NCBI GenBank assembly: GCA_964579325.1
Contig: CAZOHN010000198.1
Location: 1-6,564, forward strand
DNA from: CAZOHN01 sp964579325
GTDB lineage: Bacteria; Pseudomonadota; Alphaproteobacteria; Rhodobacterales; Rhodobacteraceae
Direction of reading: 5' to 3'
DNA length: 6,564 bases
Under the pieces are notes generated by a model that had not been told where the DNA came from, did no database searches, and saw nothing but the letters and a program-made list of their open reading frames with translations. Position 1 is the stretch's first letter. Each line of letters opens with the position of its first letter. Below, piece by piece: positions 1 through 5,731 of the stretch. The translations under genes and the position numbers were made by a program.

Positions 1-942
1 CTGATCCATCCACGCCGGCTCGAGCGGATGCTGAGCCGGGCACAGACGCTTGATGCAGACGTGGTGGCGGACGATCTCATCTACTTTGGGGCCAACACCG
101 GCCGGACTTTGCTTGATAACCTCGGGGTGAAAGGCCTCTGGATGCCCACGAACGCCGAGTTCCTCGCGGCGGAAATGGCACGACCGCCGGTTCCTGTTGG
201 ATACCTCAAGCCGATCATCCGGCGCGTCGTCCTCGGCGAGTTGCGATATCGGACCTACATGACCGTTGGCGAGGACTTCGATCTGCTCTTTCGGGTGCTT
301 CTTGGCGGTGCCCGCCTGGCAGTTCTGCCGGAAGCCTACTACCTTTACAGGCGGCATGCGCACTCGATCTCTCATCGCCTGAGCGAGGCTGCCGCGGCGG
401 GGATGGTCCGCGCGACCCTCGATCTTGTGTCCCGCGCACCTGACGAGTTGCGCGACCTGCTCGAGCAACGCCGGCACATGCACCTGCGCGCGGAGAAATT
501 CGCTGCCCTGGTGCAGAGACTGAAGGGCCCGGACCGATCGTCCGCGCTTCGGATGCTGGTCGATGAGCCCGCTCTCGTCCTGCCGCTTGCACGCGCTGGG
601 TGGGAAAACTTCGGTCGGAAGCTGCGCGGGCAAGATGCAGCGACGACCGCGGTCCGGCTCAGCCTTCTCGGCGAAGGCTCGAGCGCCGATGATGCCGAGA
701 CCTTCCGGAAGATCCTCGTGCCCGAGGGCAATTCCGGCTGGACTCCCGCGCGGGCGGCGCACCTGGCCGCTGTCGCCGGAGCCGGACCTCTCACGGTGCG
801 GGCGCACGGTCGCGCAGGTCTCGAGGCGCTTGGCTACCTGCCGGGATGGGACGAGGCCGAGCTTTTCCCGCCGACCGACGGATGGACCGACCGGGAACGG
901 CGCCGCATCGCGGCCCTCCCTTGGCACGTAACCATGCACTGA
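1..942 (+). CDS. Family 2 glycosyltransferase, ExoO-like (5'-truncated by window edge)
   Basis: The frame is open from base 1, so the ATG at 28 is probably internal and the gene begins outside the window; 313 residues are visible. They look like the middle and C-terminal part of a GT-A fold, family 2 glycosyltransferase of the kind that adds sugars to a lipid-linked EPS repeat unit in the cytoplasm. Seen directly: DADVVADDLIYF at visible residues 18-29, GYLKPIIRR at about 67-75, the acceptor/catalytic motif GEDFDLLFR at about 91-99, then PEAYYLYRRHAHSISHRLS. This arrangement is typical of ExoO-type transferases from succinoglycan clusters. The N-terminal nucleotide-sugar binding half, including any DXD, is off the window. 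The last ~180 residues are a less conserved tail rich in Leu, Arg and Ala. The gene converges on the exoX-like gene, with 22 bp between the two stops and no obvious terminator. The family call is firm; the ExoO assignment and sugar specificity are inference. Confidence 0.8.
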   Translation: MIHPRRLERMLSRAQTLDADVVADDLIYFGANTGRTLLDNLGVKGLWMPTNAEFLAAEMARPPVPVGYLKPIIRRVVLGELRYRTYMTVGEDFDLLFRVLLGGARLAVLPEAYYLYRRHAHSISHRLSEAAAAGMVRATLDLVSRAPDELRDLLEQRRHMHLRAEKFAALVQRLKGPDRSSALRMLVDEPALVLPLARAGWENFGRKLRGQDAATTAVRLSLLGEGSSADDAETFRKILVPEGNSGWTPARAAHLAAVAGAGPLTVRAHGRAGLEALGYLPGWDEAELFPPTDGWTDRERRRIAALPWHVTMH

Positions 943-964
943 ACGCGACACCGGGTCCGAAGGA

Positions 965-1243
965 TCAGCCGGCGGGACTGTCGGGGCCGTTCTGCACGCT
1001 GGAGAGCCCCCTCCGTCGTGGCCCAACGAGTCCGTCGACTTGAGGCGGCTCGGTCGGGGCGTGCCGCGCGCCTCGCAGTATCGAGACCGCCACGAGCCAG
1101 CAGACGTACGAAAGCTGCAACACGACCAGGACCGCGATGACCGTCAGGATGATCCACCCGGCTCCATGCCCGTTCGCATAGGCATGAATGCCGAACAGCA
1201 GAGCTGTCACGAAGTTTATCGCTGCAAACCATGCAAGACGCAT
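965..1243 (-). CDS. Small two-helix membrane protein, ExoX/SyrA-like EPS production repressor
   Basis: A 92-residue protein starting at the ATG at 1243. Two hydrophobic segments are visible, about residues 4-21 and 30-55, the second running VLQLSYVCWLVAVSIL. A basic stretch (RGARH) and a hydrophilic Pro/Gly/Arg-rich tail follow. Size, two-helix layout and the 'VLLQxxY' type second helix resemble ExoX and SyrA proteins of rhizobia, inner-membrane proteins that lower or modulate EPS output by acting on early synthesis (ExoY) or on regulation. That resemblance is from memory of the family, not a search. The frame is open upstream to a TTG at 1342, but that start would lie upstream of the predicted transcript and adds a hydrophilic Arg-rich leader, so the ATG is preferred; its Shine-Dalgarno is weak (GGA about 10 nt upstream). 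The gene lies downstream of the exoP-like gene on the same strand, with its own promoter in the 117-bp gap. It could also be an unrelated small membrane protein. Confidence 0.65.
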   Translation of the reverse strand: MRLAWFAAINFVTALLFGIHAYANGHGAGWIILTVIAVLVVLQLSYVCWLVAVSILRGARHAPTEPPQVDGLVGPRRRGLSSVQNGPDSPAG

Positions 1244-1302
1244 TATGTGACGTCCAACCCCTGCGCAGTAACCGCCCGAACGGGACCAGTCCTGACGCAC
1301 CC

Positions 1303-1323
1303 CCCGGGCATTATTATGCCGGG
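1303..1323. promoter_or_regulatory. Imperfect palindrome over the -10 box (possible operator or hairpin)
   Basis: On the plus strand, cccgggcat (1303-1311), a 4-nt spacer tatt, then atgccggg (1316-1323). The arms pair over 8 bp with one bulged G. The inner 5 bp (ggcat/atgcc) pair perfectly. The palindrome fully covers the predicted -10 box, where a repressor would block RNA polymerase. No run of T follows on either strand, so a classical intrinsic terminator for exoP is less likely. The binding protein is unknown. Confidence 0.4.
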
Positions 1324-1342
1324 ATGGAGGCATCCGCGTCAA
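1313..1342 (-). promoter_or_regulatory. Predicted sigma70 promoter of the exoX-like gene
   Basis: Read on the minus strand there is TTGACG (1342-1337) as the -35 box, an 18-nt spacer, and CATAAT (1318-1313) as the -10 box. Each hexamer matches the TTGACA/TATAAT consensus at five of six bases. Transcription would start near 1306, giving a leader of about 60 nt before the ATG at 1243. The -35 box lies 18 bp beyond the exoP stop codon, in DNA that is otherwise noncoding. This suggests the exoX-like gene can be expressed independently of the operon before it. Confidence 0.6.
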
Positions 1343-1360
1343 CTTTTGGGACGAGTCGCC

Positions 1361-3298
1361 CTAGGCACCCGTCGCGGTGAGCGCGCCGCATTCCTCGCAG
1401 GACACGCCATATTTCCGGAGCGCGTGGAAATCGGTCCGGTTCAGAACCGCGCCGATCGCCTGCTTGCGCAGCTCCGGGTGACGATTCAGGAGCACCTCCA
1501 GCGTGCGGCGCGACGTTCTGCCCCAATCGAGGACAAGGACAAGCCCGTCGAGCATGCCGAGAAGCGTCTGCGTGTTCGTTCGAAGGCTGATCGGAGGGAA
1601 GTCGATCACGACCAGGTCATAGCGGGTCTTGGCCGACTCGATCGCTTCGCGGATGGCCGAGGTTCGAGCGACCGGGGAGACGCTGGGCGACACCGCCGGA
1701 AGCAGGTCCAGACCTTCCGGCAGCCGCAAGGCATCGCGCAGCGGATCGCCGAGGCCGGGCTCTCTTGGCCCAGTCCGAACGTCAGGCCCTTTCAGGAACG
1801 ACGTGAGGTTCGATGTCTGGCTATCGGCGTCGATGAGCAGCGTGCGATGGCCCGCCGCCGCGACCTGATGCGCCAAGGTCGATGCAAGCGTCGTCGCGCC
1901 CGCACCGGAGCTGACGCCGGCAATGCCAATCACCCGCACACGGCGGTCATCGAGCGCAAGATCGACCGACCCCAGGATGCCTTGAACCGCTGCCGTATAG
2001 GGGCTCTCCGCTCCTGCGGCCAGGACGCCTTGGGCAAGAGAGGCAGCCGTCTTCGGTGGCGAGAGAACGAACGGCGCCCTTTCCGCTTCTGCCATGCCTT
2101 GCCGGGAAGAGAAGACAATCTCGTGCGGCTGCGCCTTCCGGACCGGTTCTCCCGAGCCTCGCAACAGAGGCCTGGAGGTATGCCGTTTTCGGTTCCGGAA
2201 GGTCGGAAGGTATCCAAGGAAGGCAAGGCCCTCCGTCTCAATGTCCTCGGCAATCCGAAAGGCGGTCTCGCGCATTTCACGGAATACCGCCGCTCCGAGC
2301 CCGACCATCAGACCTGCGGCAAGTCCGGCCAGAAGGAGTTGCCAGGACTTCGGCTCCGAAGGCCGCTCCGGCAGCAATGCCTGCGAAAGGATGCGCCCGT
2401 TCGCAACAGGATAGGTCCCGGCGATGAGATGCGCCTGATAGCGCGCCTCGATGGTGACGTAGAGATCGTTCAGCGAATTGACCCTTTGTAGCCGTTCGCG
2501 CAGGCCCTGTTGATCCAGCGCGGCATTGTCGGACCGGAAGCGCTCGGCATCCGCCGCTGCTTCCAGCACAGAGCGTCTGATCTCTTCGATCTGATCCTTC
2601 ATCCAGGCTGCCGTGCGGTCTGAGGCTTCCAGGTTGGCCTGCGTCGCGTCCGCCAGATAGGCTTCGGCATAGGCATCCGCGATATCCCGGGCGAGCATCG
2701 GCTCGTGCGACAGATACCCGACCTCAACCGAGTAGCTCCGACCGATGCGGCTGAACTTCGTTCGGGCGGCGAGCATTGCGGCTGCTTTCTGGATCCTGGC
2801 TTCCTCGACAACCTCCTGCGGCACGGCCATGTCCCCGCCCGACACGACAGGATCCGGCAGAAGGGACCGAACCAGGGCGACTGCAGCGGATTTGAACTCA
2901 CCCAGAACCGAGGTCGGCGGTGCCAGGAAGTCCCGGTTCTCCTGCAGATCCAGCCTGCGGATAACCTCCTCGGCGAGGCCGCGCGAGCGCAGGATCTCCA
3001 TCTGGTTTTCGAAGCCAGTGTCGTTCCGGGTCTGTGCGCGGAGCGAAGACAACTCCTCGTCCAGACTGTTGTGACGCTCGTAGATCAGGATCGTGGCGCT
3101 GCTGTAGTACTGCTTCGGACTGGTGGCCAGGTGGAACGCCCCGAAGAGCAGCCCGACCAGACCGATCGCAGATACCAGACGAAACTGCCGTAAGGTCGCG
3201 AGCCAGAACTGCCGCAGGTTGCCTTCCTCTGCGCGGGCACCGCTGGAAAATCGCAGCTCGCTGCGCGCTGGCCAGAACCGTGGTCCATTCTCGGTCAT
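1361..3298 (-). CDS. exoP: ExoP/Wzc-like polysaccharide co-polymerase with BY-kinase-like domain (degenerate Walker A)
   Basis: A 645-residue inner-membrane protein expected to control EPS chain length and export with the polymerase. Start: the ATG at 3298 overlaps the exoM stop as ATGA, and residues upstream in the open frame look noncoding. Layout: cytoplasmic N-terminus; first membrane helix at about 40-58; periplasmic Wzz domain with long helical stretches at about 200-290; a Pro-containing motif (LLPERPSEPKSW) leading into a second helix at about 319-338; a linker; and a C-terminal MinD/CpsD-type ATPase domain from about 450. In that domain the P-loop reads GVSSGAGATT (461-470) where bacterial tyrosine kinases have GEGKS/T, so the key Lys is Ala468. 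Walker A' (LLIDAD, 487-492) and Walker B (LVVIDFPP, 562-569) are present, as is GAVLNRTDFHALRKYG (616-631). There is no C-terminal tyrosine cluster; the tail ends with CEECGAL. Shorter than Sinorhizobium ExoP (about 780 residues). Co-polymerase role likely; kinase activity doubtful. Confidence 0.9.
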   Translation of the reverse strand: MTENGPRFWPARSELRFSSGARAEEGNLRQFWLATLRQFRLVSAIGLVGLLFGAFHLATSPKQYYSSATILIYERHNSLDEELSSLRAQTRNDTGFENQMEILRSRGLAEEVIRRLDLQENRDFLAPPTSVLGEFKSAAVALVRSLLPDPVVSGGDMAVPQEVVEEARIQKAAAMLAARTKFSRIGRSYSVEVGYLSHEPMLARDIADAYAEAYLADATQANLEASDRTAAWMKDQIEEIRRSVLEAAADAERFRSDNAALDQQGLRERLQRVNSLNDLYVTIEARYQAHLIAGTYPVANGRILSQALLPERPSEPKSWQLLLAGLAAGLMVGLGAAVFREMRETAFRIAEDIETEGLAFLGYLPTFRNRKRHTSRPLLRGSGEPVRKAQPHEIVFSSRQGMAEAERAPFVLSPPKTAASLAQGVLAAGAESPYTAAVQGILGSVDLALDDRRVRVIGIAGVSSGAGATTLASTLAHQVAAAGHRTLLIDADSQTSNLTSFLKGPDVRTGPREPGLGDPLRDALRLPEGLDLLPAVSPSVSPVARTSAIREAIESAKTRYDLVVIDFPPISLRTNTQTLLGMLDGLVLVLDWGRTSRRTLEVLLNRHPELRKQAIGAVLNRTDFHALRKYGVSCEECGALTATGA

Positions 3299-4215
3299 TC
3301 GCCAGCCGACCTCACCAAGGTGAGGGGCGCCACGACGGGGCTTTCGTGATCGACAAGACCCGCGATGACCCCGGCATGGAAAAGAAACCTGAGAGCCGCG
3401 GCGTTTCTTGCCGCCTGGGCGGGAAGGCAGGCAAGCGTCGCCAGAGCGCAGTAGACGGCCTTCGCAAAGGCCAGCGGCAGCGCGCCCCGCCGCGTCCGTC
3501 CGCGGACTGCCAGCAGGAAACGGGCGTGGGTCCGCCCAGTGCGGAAGCGGCGCCGTCCGAGCCACCGAAACGAGAGCCTCGCGTCCGGTACGTCTTCGAG
3601 AACGAGCGCGTCCGGTGCGAATCCGATGTGGGCCCCGGCACTGTGGGCAATGCCGAAGAACAGCGTGTCCTCCCCACCGATCTGTCCGAGGGCGGGATCG
3701 AACCTGAGGCCGGCAAGGGCCGGGCTGTCGAGATCGATCAGGACGTTGCCGCTGTAGCCCGTGTGGATTTCACCCCGGATCAGCACCGGGGACGTCGCGT
3801 GAGCGCGCACCCGGCGCATCCAGGCCGGAGCACCGCGCCCGTACACCGCCTCGACCGGGCCGAGCACGATATCGGCCCCCGAGCGCACACGCTCGCGCAG
3901 AAGCGCCGCGAGCCATCTCCACGTCGCCCGTTCATCATCGTCGATGAAGGCCACTAGTCGGCCCGCCGCGGCCTCGAGGGCCCCGTTCCGTGCCACGGAA
4001 ATGTTCTGCCCCGGGCGATGGACGTAACGGACGGGTCGCGGGGCCGTCAGGGCGAAGGCGTCGACAGCCGCACGGGCGCTCGGCTGCGCATCGTTGTCGA
4101 TGACCACAACCTCGACCTCCACCCCCTGCGGAAGCTCGATCTCCATCAGAGAGTCCAAGGTGTCTCGAAGGCTGTCACGCCGAAAGGTGCAGACACAGAT
4201 CGACACCGAGATCAT
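3295..4215 (-). CDS. exoM: ExoM-like family 2 glycosyltransferase
   Basis: A 306-residue GT-A glycosyltransferase. It resembles ExoM of succinoglycan synthesis, which transfers glucose to the growing lipid-linked oligosaccharide on the cytoplasmic face of the membrane. Seen: N-terminal ISVSICVCTFRR (2-13), VVIDNDAQPSA (38-47), RPGQNISVARNGAL (67-80), the metal-binding FIDDDE (90-95), LGPVEAVYG (118-126), GEIHTGYSGN (148-157), and the catalytic-base region GGEDTLFF (180-187). A C-terminal RRRFRTGRTHARFLL (221-235) and a hydrophobic tail with FHAGVIAGL (279-287) also match ExoM as I remember it. The start is fixed by AGGAGG at 4228-4223, 7 nt before the ATG, and by the ATGA overlap with the exoA stop; the frame is open upstream to a GTG at 4281, but that would overlap exoA much further. 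Donor and linkage are inferred from the family only. Confidence 0.9.
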   Translation of the reverse strand: MISVSICVCTFRRDSLRDTLDSLMEIELPQGVEVEVVVIDNDAQPSARAAVDAFALTAPRPVRYVHRPGQNISVARNGALEAAAGRLVAFIDDDERATWRWLAALLRERVRSGADIVLGPVEAVYGRGAPAWMRRVRAHATSPVLIRGEIHTGYSGNVLIDLDSPALAGLRFDPALGQIGGEDTLFFGIAHSAGAHIGFAPDALVLEDVPDARLSFRWLGRRRFRTGRTHARFLLAVRGRTRRGALPLAFAKAVYCALATLACLPAQAARNAAALRFLFHAGVIAGLVDHESPVVAPLTLVRSAGE

Positions 4216-5225
4216 ACCGGGGCCTCCTGTCGGGGCCGCGACGGGGCCGCAATCACCTGAACCCAGAAGCCCAGCGACCACGAAAGGTGCATCAGCATCG
4301 CGACAGGCCCAGACAGGGCGAGGGACAGATCACGCCGCCCGAGCGCCAGCACTACCCCGCCGAGCAGGGCCGTCCCCATCCAGAGAAGTGCTGGAACCGC
4401 GAGCACGGAAGTCGCAGGCGCGAGGCCAGCGAGGAGCGTCGCCGGGCCCACTGCGATGACGGCGATCTGCCGTGCCCGTGGCCACGCGCCATGCTTCATC
4501 AGGTTCTTGGCCCTGCCCTTGCCGTAGTTGAAATACTGCCGCGCCAAGGAGTGCAGGGTGGTCCGCGGGTAGTAGATCACCTGCGTCCGCGACGTGAGCC
4601 AGATGCGGTATCCGGCCCGGACAAGCCGGAAATCCAGTTCTGCGTCCTCGTTGTGCGAGAAGCTCTCGTCGTATCCGCCCACCGCGCGGAACGCGTCAAG
4701 CCGCATCAGCGCGTGGTGACCGTGGTCCACGAACCGGCCTGTTCCACGGCGGCGGTGGCGCGCGCCGCCATTGCCGATACGATCGTTCTGCGCCGCGGCG
4801 CTGAGACGCTGGAGGAAACCGTCCCCCTCGGCGATCATGCCAACAACGGTCGATGCCGCACCAGTGGCCGCAGCCTCCTGCCCCAGGATCTCGACGAAAT
4901 CGTCCGGGTAGGCGGCGTGCGCATCCACCCGAACGAGGTGAGAACACCCGTCGCCGAAGAGACGGACCGCAGCATTGATGCCTGGGCCCTGAAGGCGCGC
5001 AGGGTTGTGGAGGAACGCAATGTCCTCCGTCGACCGTGACAGCCGCTCTGCAATCGCCGCCGTTCCATCCTCGCTGCCCCCGTCAACGATCACGACCCGT
5101 CCACCCGTGCCGCGAACGGCATCCTGCATCTGCCGCGCGACACGCTCGATGTGGCGCGCCTCGTTAAGGCAGGGGATGACAACAAGGGGGCGGAAGACCT
5201 CTATGGGGTCGAGTGCCTCTCTCAA
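4212..5225 (-). CDS. exoA: ExoA-like family 2 glycosyltransferase (probable TTG start)
   Basis: A 337-residue membrane-associated glycosyltransferase like ExoA, which in succinoglycan synthesis adds the first glucose after the initiating galactose. Seen (numbering from the TTG at 5225): LVVIPCLNE (14-22), VIVDGGSEDGT (45-55), VRVDAHAAYPDDFV (98-111) with the DXD-like DAH, GGYDESFSHNEDAELDFRL (183-201) with the catalytic ED, QYFNYGKGRAKN (230-241), and a C-terminal hydrophobic region of two or more helices (about 252-326). Start: no ATG lies close upstream of the domain. TTG at 5225 has GGAGG 9 nt upstream and gives a length close to Sinorhizobium ExoA (about 330). The same frame stays open to an ATG at 5594, so a 460-residue fusion with a flippase fragment is also possible. 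It overlaps exoM by ATGA. The function is firm; the start is uncertain. Confidence 0.88.
   Translation of the reverse strand: MREALDPIEVFRPLVVIPCLNEARHIERVARQMQDAVRGTGGRVVIVDGGSEDGTAAIAERLSRSTEDIAFLHNPARLQGPGINAAVRLFGDGCSHLVRVDAHAAYPDDFVEILGQEAAATGAASTVVGMIAEGDGFLQRLSAAAQNDRIGNGGARHRRRGTGRFVDHGHHALMRLDAFRAVGGYDESFSHNEDAELDFRLVRAGYRIWLTSRTQVIYYPRTTLHSLARQYFNYGKGRAKNLMKHGAWPRARQIAVIAVGPATLLAGLAPATSVLAVPALLWMGTALLGGVVLALGRRDLSLALSGPVAMLMHLSWSLGFWVQVIAAPSRPRQEAPV
4223..4228 (-). promoter_or_regulatory. Ribosome binding site of exoM (AGGAGG)
   Basis: A perfect AGGAGG on the minus strand, 7 nt before the ATG at 4215 and inside the end of exoA. It decides the exoM start over the upstream in-frame GTG. 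Together with the 4-base stop/start overlap it points to translational coupling. Confidence 0.8.
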
Positions 5226-5360
5226 GGGGCCGTGCCTCCAGCTTGCCAGCGCCGGTGGCCGGCATTCGGTTAGGGGCGTCGGACAAGTAAACGACACTCG
5301 GCAGAGTAGTTTGCTGCAACCGCGAAACAACCAATTCCTTCTCGACGGGTGTGAGATCGG
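5226..5360 (-). other. AT-richer junction between flippase remnant and exoA
   Basis: This stretch joins the flippase fragment to exoA. By hand count 5281-5340 holds 29 G/C of 60, against 38 of 60 in the flippase remnant at 5461-5520. In the exoA frame it reads as implausible protein rich in Cys, Arg, Trp and Pro. The adjacent minus-strand frame looks more protein-like (for example PVEKELVVSRLQQTTLPSVV) but I do not recognise it, and it has no start of its own and runs to a stop at 5164 inside exoA. A short hairpin (gccgg-tgg-ccggc, 5251-5263) is present. It may be residue of a lost gene or mobile element, or a spacer carrying the exoA promoter. I see no transposase or terminal repeats. Confidence 0.45.
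5235..5239 (-). promoter_or_regulatory. Ribosome binding site supporting a TTG start of exoA
   Basis: GGAGG on the minus strand, 9 nt before the TTG at 5225. It is the only good Shine-Dalgarno close to the beginning of the conserved ExoA domain, and supports independent initiation despite the open reading frame upstream. Confidence 0.5.
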
Positions 5361-5594
5361 CAGCTTGTCGCCGGCGCGCGAGAGTCCTCGCGTGAAGATG
5401 ATGCGGAAGAACTCGGCGAAGACCATGAGCGCGGTGACCACCGGGACGAGCGCGTATTCCTCGGGGCTGATCCGGCGCAGCAGGTACTGGTTCACCCAGA
5501 CCAGTGCCGTCATGCTGATCAGCGCGGTCAGGACCGAACTGACGGCATTGACCGCGTAGCGGCCGGTCGTGTTCTGCGGGCGGGGGCTGCTCAT
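5361..5594 (-). pseudogene. N-terminal remnant of a Wzx-type polysaccharide flippase
   Basis: From the ATG at 5594 the first ~73-78 residues look like the start of an oligosaccharide flippase of the MOP superfamily, which moves lipid-linked repeat units across the inner membrane. Visible: RYAVNAVSSVLTALISM (12-28) leading into helix 1, VWVNQYLLRRISPEEYALVP (32-51), and helix 2 ending MVFAEFFRIIFTRGLSR (57-73). Such proteins normally have 12-14 helices and 400-500 residues, so more than 80% is missing. After about residue 73-78 the same frame reads Cys-, Trp- and Arg-rich sequence unlike a flippase, then enters exoA. No stop codon intervenes, so the remnant could be translated as a leader on exoA. 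No clear Shine-Dalgarno precedes the ATG; an in-frame TTG at 5690 would only add a noncoding-looking leader. An internal deletion is the simplest explanation; an assembly or sequencing error cannot be excluded. Confidence 0.7.
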
Positions 5595-5731
5595 GCAGGC
5601 GGGGCGGGGATGGCTGACGGAACGCGCGTTGGCCGATTTTCCACGCAGGGGGCCGCCGGGGCACTTCCGCTCCTCCACAACCTTGGGCAAAGTCGGCCCC
5701 GCAGACCGCGGTCGAGAGGGAGACGGAAGAC
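5595..5731. other. Divergent intergenic region
   Basis: The 137 bp between the flippase remnant (minus) and the sulfotransferase-like gene (plus) should carry promoters for both directions, but I found no pair of hexamers on either strand that I would defend. It contains a perfect 10-bp palindrome GACCGCGGTC at 5704-5713, 18 nt before the ATG at 5732. Confidence 0.35.

Noticed and set aside
1303..1323. The inverted repeat after exoP as an intrinsic terminator
   Set aside because: It has a bulge and no T tract on either strand, and it coincides with a good -10 box, so an operator reading fits better.
1040..2491. Long plus-strand open frame of 483 codons opposite exoP
   Set aside because: Its protein is rich in Arg, Gln and Gly without domain logic, and it lies antisense to the clearly coding exoP-like gene and the exoX promoter. 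It is a shadow frame of GC-rich coding DNA.
3034..3957. Plus-strand open frame of 307 codons opposite exoP and exoM
   Set aside because: No recognisable motif, Arg/Pro-rich composition, and fully antisense to two genes with strong family motifs.
5278..5297. Short dyad (gtcg / cgac, 10 nt apart) in the AT-richer junction as a regulator site
   Set aside because: Arms of only 4 bp are not distinguishable from chance.
5226..5370. Insertion sequence remnant at the flippase/exoA junction
   Set aside because: No terminal inverted repeats, target duplication or transposase motif could be seen; kept only as a compositional oddity.
5704..5713. Perfect palindrome GACCGCGGTC before the sulfotransferase gene, as an operator
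   Set aside because: A 10-bp GC-rich palindrome is easily found by chance in DNA of this composition, and no promoter could be placed around it.
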